A stretch of 38,749 bases of DNA, taken from Psilocybe azurescens (lineage: Eukaryota > Basidiomycota > Agaricomycetes > Agaricales > Agrocybaceae). The notes below the pieces were generated by a model. That model made no database searches. It was not told the origin of the DNA and was given only the letters and a program-made list of their open reading frames with translations. The DNA is taken from contig JAJIRX010000577.1 of the NCBI GenBank assembly GCA_023853785.1, forward strand, positions 1 through 38,749, read 5' to 3'. Positions 1 through 10,179 of this stretch are shown piece by piece (within the stretch, counting starts at the first letter, position 1; each line of letters begins with the position of its first letter). A program made the position numbers and the translations under genes.

Positions 1-494
1 GTTACGACTTCAAGCTTATATTCACGTGCGTGGATAAAGCCAACAGTCAAGTAGTCAAGAACAGCAAGTTCCAAGCGGTGTCAAGTAAGAGGAGGTTAGA
101 TTCTCAAGAACTAGCTAAAGAATACAGTGGATCCTTCCTGGTATAAATACTATGAACCGCACAGCAAGTTGAAACGAGTTTGAATGTTCATCAGCAGATG
201 TATATAAGAATAGAGGAAACAGATCAAGTGTTCGAAAGATGTATCATAAAAGATAGAAGTGAAAGTCCATCAAAGATATGATGGAGTTTCATAGATATGA
301 TGGAAAGCAAAGTTCATCAGAACATACGATGATGTATCAATGATGTGACGGATGACAAAGAAAAGGGAAAAGAAAAGAAGAAAAAGACTTGTTGTAATAA
401 TCACATGATGTTGTCCATCATGTGACAGGAAGGTTTTATATACGAAAAGGAAAAGAAAAAAGAAAAGCAAAAAGAAAATAAAGTGTCCATAACA
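1..494 (-). repeat. 3' LTR of chromovirus copy 1
   Basis: Near-identical to 6220-6717. On the minus strand it begins TGTTATGG at 494 and runs out of the window at position 1, one base short of the terminal CA. It contains a TATTTATA promoter element, an A/G-rich U3 and a hairpin (401-425) that is absent from the LTRs of copy 2. It lacks a 3-bp ATC present in its partner LTR near 6450. Confidence 0.93.
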
Positions 495-496
495 TT

Positions 497-507
497 ACCC
501 CCTTCTA
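497..507 (-). other. Polypurine tract of copy 1
   Basis: On the minus strand the sequence just before the 3' LTR reads TTAGAAGGGGGTA, a purine-rich stretch 2 nt from the TG that opens the LTR. This is the usual place for the plus-strand primer of reverse transcription. The same sequence precedes the 3' LTR of copy 2. Confidence 0.7.
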
Positions 508-534
508 AGGTTCACTGTCCCAGTCGAATGGTCT

Positions 535-1033
535 TCAGTATCCGTAGGGTTCTCCGGTATTGTTTATGCCAACGTCATCCGTGGGGTCGTCTAATCAAAG
601 TAATCGCTTCTGTGAGGAGAGTCGTTACGCTTGAAAGGACAGTATCTTGTTGTATGTCCTGGTCCTCGGTGGCAGTGGTTGCAGGTGAGTTGTTCTGTGG
701 GGTGTTGTGCGGTGTTTGATGAGCACGTGTTTGATGGCTGTTCAAACCCTTGAGTTGAAGACGTTTGAGGGAGTCGGTGGCGGCTTTGTGGTGGACTCGG
801 ACTCTCGCCTGTTTGACTGCGATGTCCGCCTCGATGATTCGTATTTCGCCAGATAAATAGTTGAAGAATTCAAGTTCTCGTTCGATAAAGGGGGCAAAGG
901 GCTTCGACGTCGTATCGGTTTTCGGCATTTTTCAAGATTTCAAGTAGTTCGTAGACGGAGAGAGTATTAAAAGTTGAGACGATGTAGTAGTAGATTGGGG
1001 AACAGATGAGGCACGAGCAGTGGAATGAGACAT
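535..1033 (-). pseudogene. Chromovirus ORF3, copy 1 (internal deletion, zinc knuckles lost)
   Basis: Sense ORF between pol and the 3' LTR, homologous to 37617-38309 of copy 2. The frame starts MSHSTARASSVPQ and, after a slip, continues with MPKTDTTSKPFAPFIEREL, a charged and probably helical stretch with IRIIEADIAV, and RVHHKAATDSLKRL. Then about 170 bp present in copy 2 is missing: the join runs from a His/Thr/Gln-rich segment directly into the DNA corresponding to the second zinc knuckle, out of frame. Both CCHC knuckles are therefore destroyed here. The product of an intact copy would be a nucleic-acid-binding accessory protein, judged from copy 2; the function is unknown. Confidence 0.7.
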
Positions 1034-1056
1034 TGTTGGATATCGATGTTTGTTGC

Positions 1057-4000
1057 CTAGAAGTGTAGCGACTTGACCTTTCTTATAGCCTTTGTTGCCA
1101 GTCCGGGTCTAAGTTTTTCCTTGAGCTGGGAAATCCGCAGTTGATACTCTAGATTTTGGTCATGCGCCATTGCTGCGCATCTTGCCTTGAGTTCATTGTG
1201 TGCTTGTTTCTCCGCATCTTGAGACATTATGAACGCTATCTCGAGTTCTTCAAGCATTTGTTGTCGATCTTCTTGGGATTTTGGTATTTTTGTCGTGAGG
1301 AAAATAGGTTCGTGAGTGTTTTGGGGAAAGAGAGTGGACTTGACGCGTTTGATCGAGGGAAAGGAGAGCATGTTGATTGATTGTCGAGTGAGGGAAGATG
1401 GTGGTCTTTTTACAGCTTGTGACGTGTTCGGTAAGTCTGTAAGATTTCGTTACCGGTTTCTTCAAAGACCGAAGCCGGTTCCCACGTTGCTTCGTGATCG
1501 GATAGTCCTTCCATTTGACGTAGTATTGGTATCCTCTTCCTCTTTTTCGATGTTTGAGAATCGTCTCTATTTCCCAATGTTCTTCTTCGTTTAATATCTC
1601 TGGTGGCGGTCGAATGAAATTGGGTCCATGTGTTTCGGTCTCGTGGTATGGATTAAGAAGTGTCGCATGGAATACATCGTGAATGAGCCATCCTTTGGGG
1701 AGTTCCAGTCGATAAGTTAGGGGTCCTAAGACTTCTTTGATCTTGAAGGGTCCTTCTCGTTTTGGTGCCATTTTCTTGTGATAATTCGTCTGTAAATTTG
1801 TCGCTTCTAGCCAAACTCTTTGTCCTTGGATGAACGGTGTGAAGTTCGAGTTTTTCCTTTCAGCCATCCTTGTCCGGGCTAGTTCGTGGGCTGCTAGGGC
1901 TTCTTCTCGATCCTTTTGAAGATACTTCAGTCTTTCTTCTACTGAAGGAAACTTGGTGTGTTCGAATGCGGTGGGAATTGCAATGGGGAGTATCCGAGAA
2001 TTAATTCGAATGGTGTTCTCTGTCTGTCCGCATGTCTTCGGTTATTGTGAGTGAATTCGAGGGTCCCAAGTCGTTCGTGCCAGTCTTCTGGGTGAGACGA
2101 GCAGTATATGGATAGATAGGCTTCGATCTCTTGGTTATATCGTTCTGTTGTTCCGTCCGTTTGAGGGTGATAAGCAGTTGAAAATTTCGATTTTACTCCA
2201 AGGAGTTTCATTAGCTCTTTGAATGATTCAGCGGCAAATCTGGGGTCTCGATCTGATGTGAGGCTGTCTGGTAGTCCAAACCTTTTGTAGAGATTGTCCA
2301 GTAAGAGTTTGCCAGTCTTTTCAGCATCCAGTCCTTTCATTCGGCATGGAATAAGGATAAGTCCTTTTGTGTTCCCGTGATCGGTGATGCTTAGAATCGC
2401 ATCAAATTCAACTTCTCCTTGCTTGTCCAGGATCGGTGGAAGGTCTGTAAGGAAGTCCATAGCACTGTCTGCAAAGGGTCGGGCTGACTTTGGTCCAGGT
2501 ATCGGTATGAATGATGGGTTAGAGGGATGTCGATTTATTTTGAACTGTTGGCAGGCGGCACATCCTTTTATGTATTGCTTGACAAATGATCGTAATCCTG
2601 GCCACCAGTAGTGTTGTTTTACCGAATTGAATGTTTCTAATTCTCCAGGGTGTCCGGCTGAGATAGGGTCGTGATATGATTTGACTATGTCTTTCCGTAG
2701 GGTTTGATCTTTTGGAATGTAAGCCCGTCCTTGGTAGTATAAGATAGTTTTGCCGTTCACGTTCTCTGTTTTCCATTCTCTGAGGTCGTGTTGTGCATTT
2801 GGTGGTCCTCCTTCTAATAGGGTTTTCATTGCTTCTGCTGCGTTGTGGTCCAGTTCGTTCGCATTGGCAATTCTTTCCTGTAACTCGGTGTCGATTAAGT
2901 CGATGAATAGCTTTTCTGGAAGTAAGGTGATGTTTTCATTGTTGTGGGTCTTCTTCTGGGGTGAAATCGGGCGTCTTGAAAGGGTATCGGATTGAATCAT
3001 TTTGTTTCCAGGTAGATGTACCAACTTCAGATTGAATTCTGAAACATACAGAGACCAGCGCGCCTGTCGTCGGTTTAGATTTTGGGCCGATCTGAAATAT
3101 GTCAAATTCTTGTGATCTGAATATACCGTAGTCGTGTGTTCTGATCCTTGGATGTAGTGTCTCCATTCCTGTAATGATCTGATTATTCCCAGTAACTCCC
3201 TGTCGTGAGATTTCATAGTTTCTTTCGGTTGGAGAGAACGTTCTTGATATAAATGCGCATGGGTGTCTTTCGCCATTTCCGTCCAGTTGAGTAAGGACTG
3301 CTCCGGAGGCATATTTTGAAGCATCAGATTCGATTTGAAATGGTTTGGCGGGGTCGGGCATCAAGAGTACCGGTTCTTCCGTGAATCGTTTCTTCAGTTC
3401 ATCAAAGGCAGCTTGAGTTGTGTCATTCCATAGAAATCCTTTGTCTTTCTTCAGGAGTTCATTTAGAGGTCGAGCTACTTCAGAGAATTTCTGGATGAAT
3501 TTTCGGTAGAAGTTCCCAAAGCCCAGGAACGATCGGACTTGTTTGAGAGTAGTAGGTGCTGGCCAGTCTTGAATTCCTTTGAGTTTTGTTGGATCCATAG
3601 AGATTTTTCCTGCTTCAACAATCATTCCGAGATATTCCACTTTTCCTTGAGCAAAAGAGCATTTTTCCGGTTTGAGATAGAGATCGTTTTCTCGGAGTCG
3701 TTGTAGAACCATTTTGGTGTATTTTTCCAATTCCCTCGATCTTTCGCAAAGATTAGAATGTCGTCCATATAGATGATTACGAAGCATTGTGATATCATGT
3801 CTTCGAAGATTGAGTCCATCATGGATTGGAAGGTTGCTGGGGAATTGCACATGCCAAAGAACATTACAGTTGGTTCAAAAGTCCTCGGTTGGTTTTGAAT
3901 GCTGCTTTCCATTGATCACCTTCTTTTATCCTGATGTTGTTGTAGCCCCATCGGATATCTAGTTTGGTGAAGAATTTTGCGCCTTTCAATTTGTCCATAA

Positions 4001-4950
4001 GTTCCGTAATCCGTGGTAGTGGGTAAGCGTTCTTGATCGTCCAGTCGTTCAGATACCTGTAGTCTTGACAAGGTCTAAGCTTTCCATCTTTCTTTGATAC
4101 GAAGAAGAAGGGAGATGCCATAGGTGATTCTGAGGGTCGAATGTATCCTTTGTCCAATTGTTCCTTTGTCCAGGTGTCCAGTTCTGTTTGTTCTGCCGGT
4201 GTGATATTGTATGCCTTGAATTTCTTTGGTATGAATCCTTCTTTTAACTCAATTTTATGGTCCCATGGTCTTGGTTCCGGGAATCGGTCTGCCGCTTGTT
4301 TATCAAAAAGGTCCAGTATATGATTGATATTCTGGGGAATGATTTCTTGGAGAGGTCTTGTTGGTTTCTCTGGTTCATATTGTTGGGCCAGCGTCTGTGA
4401 GGTCGTGATTTTGGTGTTAAGCCAAGTTTCTTTTATTTCATCTTCGTTTGCATCTCCAATATATTGGATGACTAACGATTCGAATTCCTCCAATGGGTGG
4501 GTAGTCTCGATTGTTGGTGTTTGTTTGTCCATTTCTTCTTCAATGGTGGTTTGATTTATCGTAGGCCCTTGACGTGGTTTCCAAGTTATCTGTCCGTTCT
4601 GCCAGTTGATTCCTGGATTCTTTTCCTGTAGCCAAGGGAATCCTAAAATAATTTTCTGTTTTCCTAGCCCAGAGACCAGTAATTGTTCCCGATGGTTCCG
4701 GTTTCCAACCTTTAGGTCCAGGTCTACAAATGACGAGATGGTTCCTTTCTTGTTCGGGGTTCCGTCTACGTTATAAACCCGGATCGGTTTTTCCAAGGGT
4801 TGGGTTCTGAGTCCAAGTTTTTGTGCATAGTTCTGGTCAATGAATTTCCCTCCTGCTCCTGAGTCTAAGAGCGCCCAGAGGTTTTGACGATTTGTGAGCC
4901 ATTCTGTTTCTTGGTGGGGAATGAAACTGGTAAAAGCATAGTTTTATTCT
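1057..4950 (-). pseudogene. pol: pol polyprotein of copy 1 (PR-RT-RNase H-IN-chromodomain), frameshifted
   Basis: Domains in order on the minus strand: retropepsin region followed by a segment with VYNVDGTPNKKGT (about 4800-4700); reverse transcriptase with SPFFFVSKKDGKLRPCQDYR and YMDD at 3771-3760; RNase H with ESDASKYASGAVL, DRELLGI and YSDHKNL (about 3330-3000); integrase with an H-H-C-C zinc site (CAACQQF), catalytic AMDFLTDLP and a YHPQTDGTTERYNQE box (about 2680-2050); a chromodomain with YYVKWKDYP (about 1570-1430); and a coiled-coil tail ending KSLHF at 1057. Frames break near 3880 (four T on the coding strand where copy 2 has five), near 3220, and twice inside the chromodomain. It copies the RNA into DNA and integrates it; chromodomains of this class target chromatin. 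As read it cannot make full-length Pol. Confidence 0.9.
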
Positions 4951-5019
4951 CGATTGTTGCTGTAAGTACAGATTGTATCTTCAGATAAGGAGAGACAGAC
5001 GTCGTCCTGTTTCTCCACT

Positions 5020-5957
5020 TTAAAAATCCTTTTCTTCTTTCTCTTCAAATCCTGTTTTAACCATGAGGTCTGCAAGTTCATCTTTTTCATCCTTGTTCAG
5101 GCTCCTGATATGGGCATGGAGTTCCTTTGGGGTCCACTTCTTGCTGGGTTGTCCTTGGGTTCTGTTCTGGTTTGTTGGTCCTTTCTGTGGGCAATCTCTG
5201 GATAGATGTCCTCGTTGTTTGCACCTGAAACAGGCGCCTTTCCTGATTAATTCGGCTCGTTCTTCGGCTGTCATGGCGCTTACGTCCATCCTGTTTGGGT
5301 CATAGTTACTGTTGTTTCTTGGGAAGTTGTTCCATCGTGGCGCCCTCCTACGTTCTTCTGGTTCTTCTCTAAAGACCTTGGCCAGTCTATAGTTGGTGTC
5401 AAATGTTGTTGCTTTTTGTACCAGCCTTGGATCGTCCTTGGAAGGTCTTCAGAGTACAGGATCCTGTCAGCAAGCTGAGGTGTGATGCATTTTTGGAATA
5501 ATCCAATGAGGTGGGTGTGGTCTGATTCCGTTTCTGTTCCTAGATTGGCTTGTCCTACCAACAATTTGAACTTGTTGATGATGTCTTCCACCCTTTCGTT
5601 GGGTTTTTGCCTAAGTCGTTTTATGTCGTTTCATGGCTGATCTGGTTTCATCCACTGGAGTGAATGCGTCGTGGAATTTTTCAAGAAATGTTCGAGGGTG
5701 TCCCATTCGAGGGTTTGGTTGGGACTAGTTCCTTTCGTCCTTGAGGTCAAGTACTGTTCCTTCCATAGTTTTGCTCCTCCTTCCATGCAAAATGATAAAA
5801 TGAAGGCAATTTTCTTCTTGTCTGTGTTGTAGACATCATCGTTTATGTCCATGTAGAGATAGCAGTCTTGGATGAAAGACCTGGATTTCGTCCTGTCTCC
5901 ATCAAATACGGTGGGTTTGTTGATCGAGATTTCTTTCTTTCCGTTTGTTTCGACCAT
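5020..5957 (-). pseudogene. gag: gag of copy 1, one frameshift
   Basis: The capsid part begins MVETNGKKEISINKPTVF and includes a retrotransposon-gag segment with LSFCMEGGAKLWKEQYL. The C-terminal third has a CCHC zinc knuckle, CFRCKQRGHLSRDC (5232-5191), and ends EEKEEKDF. The frame slips near 5690, where copy 2 has an extra A, so the product would stop after about 108 residues as read. The knuckle-bearing part is open from about 5289. An acidic frame upstream of 5957 (SSEDINLG..., to about 6060) suggests that the start could lie further upstream. Gag packages the element RNA in cytoplasmic particles. Confidence 0.88.
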
Positions 5958-6207
5958 GTCTGTGTCTTGTTCTTCTTGATCTATCGCCAGGGTTGATAAT
6001 AAGTCGTATAGTGAGTTTGATAGGTCTTCGTTGCCTAGGTTGATATCTTCAGAGCTTTGTCTGGACGGGTTTGGTGTCTGCCAATTTCGTGTCGGGGTTC
6101 CTTCTTCTGAGCTGTCGGTAGCAGGAATTCCGCCTTTCAGTGGTGCCGTGTTTTGTTTCAGGTTTCAGAGGTCTCGTCTGCTGGGGAGCGGGCGAGATTC
6201 GTAGATG

Positions 6208-6218
6208 AGCTAGTTCTT
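6208..6218 (-). promoter_or_regulatory. Primer-binding site of copy 1, complementary to LTR (self-priming type)
   Basis: One base inside the 5' LTR the minus strand reads AAGAACTAGCT. Its exact reverse complement AGCTAGTTCTT occurs in the LTR at 6336-6326, about 30 nt downstream of a TATTTATA element, i.e. where the transcript should start. That geometry matches the tRNA-independent self-priming of Tf1/sushi retroelements, in which the first 11 nt of the RNA fold back on the PBS. Assignment of the function is inference. Confidence 0.65.
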
Positions 6219-6219
6219 T

Positions 6220-6717
6220 TGTTACGACTTCAAGCTTATATTCACGTGCGTGGATAAAGCCAACAGTCAAGTAGTCAAGAACAGTGAGTTCCAAGCGGTG
6301 TCAAGTAAGAGGAGGTTAGATTCTCAAGAACTAGCTAAAGAATACAGTGGATCCTTCCTGGTATAAATACTATGAACCGCACAGCAAGTTGAAACGAGTT
6401 TGAATGTTCATCAACAGATGTATATAAGAATAGAGGAAATAGATCAAGTGTTCATCGAAAGATGTATCATAAAAGATAGAAGTGAAAGTCCATCAAAGAT
6501 ATGATGGAGTTTCATAGATATGATGGAAAGCAAAGTTCATCAGAACATACGATGATGTATCAATGATGTGACGGATGACAAAGAAAAGGGAAAAGAAAAG
6601 AAAAGAAAAGACTTGTTGTAACAATCACATGATGTTGTCCATCATGTGACAGGAAGGTTTTATATACGAAAAGGAAAAGAAAAAGGAAAAGCAAAAGAAA
6701 ATAAAGTGTCCATAACA
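6220..6717 (-). repeat. 5' LTR of chromovirus copy 1
   Basis: 498-bp LTR, TGTTATGG...GTAACA on the minus strand. U3 is A/G-rich on the plus strand and carries a perfect 10-bp-arm hairpin (6625-6649). A TATTTATA promoter element (about 6369-6362, minus strand) is followed about 30 nt later by the presumed RNA start AGCTAGTTCTT (6336-6326). Confidence 0.95.
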
Positions 6718-9303
6718 GTGAATGCAAGGGTTAGCTTGCAGAATTTATGTTTTTATGATTTCTTGATGGGTGCTGAGATTTTACAAATCTCTACTCTAAC
6801 ACAATACCGTTTCCAGACCTTCTTAGGGTCACTATCGGCAGGTGCACACTTTGAGCTGAAGTGTGGGGTTCAAAATTCTGCAGAATCTCTTCTCTAACAC
6901 AGTTCCATTTCCAGATCTTTTAGGGTCACTATCAGCAGGTACATGATTCAAGCTAAATAAATTGGTGGCCTTCTGGACCTAATAAAACACAATTTGGCCC
7001 TCTTGGTCTACCAGCTAAAGACCCTCTTGGCCTTGGGAATACAAAAGAGAGAGCTAGATTGTGAATCTAGCTTGCATGCTCTATATCTTGGTTGCCCTCT
7101 TGCCAGGTATAAAGTCAATATTTAGACTTGAGTTGTGTGAGGTGAACTCTTCAAGTATTTCTAGCTTTCAAATGTGCAAAGCAGTGCTTTCAAATTCAAA
7201 GGTGAACAATATATTGCTATTGTTTGACAAGCAATTAATGACCTCAAAGTTCTTAATACTTTCAGAAAATGCAGCCACAGAATAAATCTGTACTGTATGT
7301 TCTTGGGGTAAAAATTACTTGCTCAATATCTATGTAGATATATTTAATTTATAGCTACAGGTACATACAATTTTGGAGAATAATTTAGTAAATAAAATCA
7401 CTATTACAAACCCCCAAACTACATGTTTTTCAAACCATAAGCCTTTCTGCAACCAATCCGATTACTAATAAATAATCTATGTGAATATCATGTGCCTAGC
7501 TAGTACTTGGCACTCTTCAGCTGTTATTTTCTTAGGCATAAGGACCACAATGTTTGACAGTAAAATGTCTTCAGTATTTGCCTAGGAACCCAGCTGACAA
7601 TGGGTTCGTCCCGTTAAACCATGTTATTCAATTTTTTTTTATCAGCTCGGTGCCTGTCAAACTCTTATTATGAGTCAACCCCACGTCAGGCTGTGCATTA
7701 TTCCATTTCTCCTATTGGTTGAGAATACTCTTCATATTCATATCCTCTGATCTGCTCAGCTAGACACATGTGCATTGTTTGTTATTGCTTCTGGAATATG
7801 AAGATTTGCTTGGCAGTCCTTGTTTTTCTTTATGTTTTGGACAGCTAAAGCTACTCTTGCCCCATACTGTGATTGGACTCATTTAATGAGGGCCAAGCTG
7901 GTTTATTCTGACTGTCCATGATGCATGAGGACCTGTATTGTACTCTGCAAGACCTCTAGAGTACTTTGGCACTAAGTCTTAATTGTATCACATATAGTTA
8001 GTGTGTGCTATTTTTAGAACATGCAACCAACTGCATTGTGTCTCGACCTCAGCTAACGCCTTTGTCTTCCTCTGTTGTTCTTCAGTCAATGCATAATTAC
8101 ATCTTTTTTGGTAGATAGTATATTGTTGTTTACAATAACTAGCCCAACTGCCCAGTATTTAGACATAATTATGCCATTTATACTGCTTAGCTGTGGGCCA
8201 ATACTGCTTATTTTGTAGTTTATCTTATCCTTCATGAATGTATCACTACTCACTTATATATATCTGGATGCCAAAAATTCAGCTACTCTTCATGCATCCT
8301 TTTACACAGCTAGCTGTGCAATGGTCTCTTCAGTGTGTTCCATATGACCCTTGTAATTGTTACTACATCTCTAGTACCCTCTAGGTGTAGTTGTGTTAAA
8401 TATATACTGCAGTATCTATAAAGTACTGGCCCCAATGGCACACTAAATAATTGGCAGTGTGACATATATTGACGAGACTGTATTCAGTACTATGGCATGC
8501 CATTTGAGTGGTTTGAAGAGACATACAAAGAGCCTAGTAGGTTGTCACATGCTCACCTTGCCAACTGAACAAAATGCACAATTAAGTCATAGCTTCTAGG
8601 GACATTAGTAAGGTAGTATGGGATGATTGAAACAGCTTGCATGGATTTTGGTGGTGTGTGCCATCACTGGTGATCTCAAAATAGTGAAAACCCAGTTTGC
8701 TCCTAAGGGTATTGGCATTGAGAGCATCAGTGGGATCAGGTGGAATGCCAAAACTGAGATCTGGGGGCTCTTGAGTTCTTGGATATTGGGGGTTGGTTCT
8801 AGATGGGTGGGTACTTCACTCAGCCTTGTTTCCCAATAATATCTCTAATAAAGTGCTTAAATAGTCTTTATTTTGATTTTCTGGACGCTTGAGCATCTCA
8901 CTAGGCTCTACACAGTTTTATTATTATATTACAGTGTATTTTTTATTCATATTAGTCTGTTTAATTGAATCATATTAGTCTGCAAATGTAACATTTATTA
9001 GTGGCATATCCAAGACATTGCTTAATAGCATAGCTGGAGCACCTTTGGGCAGTGTTATCTGAGACACCACTAAATAAGGGGCTAAAGCACCTTTAAATAG
9101 TGCATCTGAGACATTGTTAAATACTGAGCAGGAATATCTCTGCGCAGTGTGTTGGCAACACCAGCTAACAGCCTTATCTAAGCATTATTTACTGCTGCTG
9201 ATAAAACATTGTTAAATGGCGTCATTTTGATAATTAACTACCATCATTAAATGCTGTCAGAGTATAATGATATAATGGTGGCTATACACTATTTATCAGC
9301 AAA
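6718..9303. other. AT-rich spacer, no recognisable gene
   Basis: About 2.6 kb without a protein I recognise; open frames are under 85 codons and unconvincing (for example 8627-8839, 70 codons, no motif). It contains the short tandem duplication at 6789-6960. Between about 8990 and 9290 a loose phrase resembling GACATTGTTAAATA recurs with variations (near 9013, 9112, 9207), suggesting a degenerate repeat. It may be old transposon debris. Confidence 0.5.
6789..6960. repeat. Imperfect tandem duplication, about 75-bp unit at 98-bp spacing
   Basis: CTCTACTCTAACACAATACC...TTAGGGTCACTATCGGCAGGT at 6789-6843 recurs with few changes as CTCTTCTCTAACACAGTTCC...TTAGGGTCACTATCAGCAGGT at 6887-6940, and weaker similarity continues about 20 bp further. 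It starts 71 bp from the end of chromovirus copy 1. Confidence 0.7.
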
Positions 9304-9771
9304 CTAGGCACATTGACAAATGGTGCGCTGGCTTCCTACAGTGCTTACCTGTAGATGTTCGCTTTTTGTCTTATTTTTCTTGTTCTTGTTCTTGTTCTTG
9401 TTCTTGTTCTTGTTCTTGTGCTTGATCATTTCAGATGGCAGAGAGACAGGAGAAGTGGATCTCAAAGGGTTACCATTGTTGCTACTGTCCTCATCATCAT
9501 CAGAAACAAAAGCATGGCACTTCTTTGGGTTTGGTCTGGGAATCACATCTTCAATTTCTGATGTATCAGGGCCAGGCACATCCACTGATGACAGAGATTG
9601 GCTTGCTTTGGGCGATGTTGCATCCGCCAACCCCCTCGAGCTCGAGAATTTTTTTCTTTGCGCAGCAGCAACGGCTTCATGATGTGAGGACAGCTGAAGA
9701 GCACCGCCATTGTTGGCACTCGGTTGTGCAGTGGGTTGAATAATACGTGAGGGTCCTGAACAAGTTGCCAT
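9304..9771 (-). CDS. Hypothetical protein, probable first exon
   Basis: Open frame starting MATCSGPSRIIQPTAQ and rich in Ser, Pro and Asp. It contains PNPKKCHAFVSDDDEDSS, an acidic patch, then a Lys-Asn repeat encoded by a (TTCTTG)n microsatellite, then TKSEHLQ. Immediately after that codon comes a GTAAGC donor (near 9352), so the last 15 or so codons are probably intron and the true protein continues in exons I could not identify. The composition (basic repeat, acidic patch, low complexity) suggests a nuclear, disordered N-terminal region. I do not recognise the family. It starts about 70 bp from the palindromic GC-rich block and 230 bp from the DNA transposon. Confidence 0.45.
   Translation of the reverse strand: MATCSGPSRIIQPTAQPSANNGGALQLSSHHEAVAAAQRKKFSSSRGLADATSPKASQSLSSVDVPGPDTSEIEDVIPRPNPKKCHAFVSDDDEDSSNNGNPLRSTSPVSLPSEMIKHKNKNKNKNKNKNKKNKTKSEHLQVSTVGSQRTICQCA
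9377..9419. repeat. (TTCTTG)n microsatellite
   Basis: About seven tandem copies of a 6-bp unit, the last ones slightly altered. On the minus strand it encodes the alternating Lys-Asn run of the ORF at 9771-9304, so length changes of whole units keep the frame. Confidence 0.9.
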
Positions 9772-9837
9772 TCTTTATTTGTTAAAGTAAATTCAATATC
9801 TTAAATATCAAAGATACAAATAAAAATCTACGATACC

Positions 9838-9990
9838 TACGGCTCAAAGCCGTGGCTTTGAGCCGCGGCTTGCGGCTCTCAGAATCCAAGCCTGAGCCGT
9901 AAGCCTAGACAAGCCGTCCCTACGGCCCGGCTCGGCCTGGCTTTTCACGGCTGGCTTAGGCCGGCTTCAGGCTTTGAGCCTAGGCCGGCA
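9838..9990. repeat. GC-rich block of nested palindromes
   Basis: Compared with the AT-rich surroundings this 150 bp is GC-rich and dominated by GGCT/AGCC. It opens with a perfect inverted repeat, GGCTCAAAGCC-GT-GGCTTTGAGCC (about 9841-9864), and GGCTTTGAGCC returns near 9970 followed by TAGGCCGG. It abuts the left target duplication of the 9998-19166 transposon. It may be the end of an older element or a hairpin-forming insertion hot spot; no gene is seen. Confidence 0.6.
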
Positions 9991-9997
9991 CATCACT
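9991..9997. repeat. Left target-site duplication CATCACT
   Basis: Seven bases identical to 19167-19173, directly outside the inverted repeat ends of the transposon. Confidence 0.85.
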
Positions 9998-10018
9998 CCC
10001 AGTGAAAATCAACTCTAT
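9998..10018 (+). repeat. Left terminal inverted repeat
   Basis: 21 bp beginning CCCAGTGAAAATC; it matches the reverse complement of 19146-19166 with one A/G difference at position 14. Similarity ends immediately inside it. Confidence 0.88.
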
Positions 10019-10179
10019 GTCACATGATTTAATTTTGGTCCAAAACTAATTGAAAACGGCGTCCAGTGCACGATAAAAGCCAATTATACGGCCAGAGATA
10101 TATTTGGCTGATGCGGCGTGTACGACAAATGGTAAATAAATGTTACAAATGAATGCAACCTGCAAATGTCCCAGAACAA

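Larger units (their letters stand above)
1..6717 (-). mobile_element. Ty3/gypsy chromovirus, copy 1 (complete except one edge base)
   Basis: LTR retrotransposon on the minus strand. Two LTRs (1-494 and 6220-6717) enclose gag, pol and a third ORF, in the order gag - PR - RT - RNase H - integrase - chromodomain, which defines a Ty3/gypsy chromovirus. The same family occurs inverted at 32013-38748. Reading frames are broken by several one-base slips, and I see few of the TGA stops found in copy 2. Counting by eye, the two LTRs differ at roughly ten places in about 495 bp, so this copy is probably younger than copy 2. The base to the left of position 1 (last base of the LTR) and the left target duplication lie outside the window; the right flank begins GTGAA (6718-6722). 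Confidence 0.95.

Noticed and set aside
2384..2995. Plus-strand frames opposite integrase and RNase H of copy 1
   Set aside because: They are antisense shadows of pol; the same shadows appear opposite copy 2.
9320..9682. 120-codon plus-strand frame with Leu-Phe-Val repeats
   Set aside because: Antisense of the (TTCTTG)n microsatellite and of the more protein-like minus-strand ORF; low complexity only.
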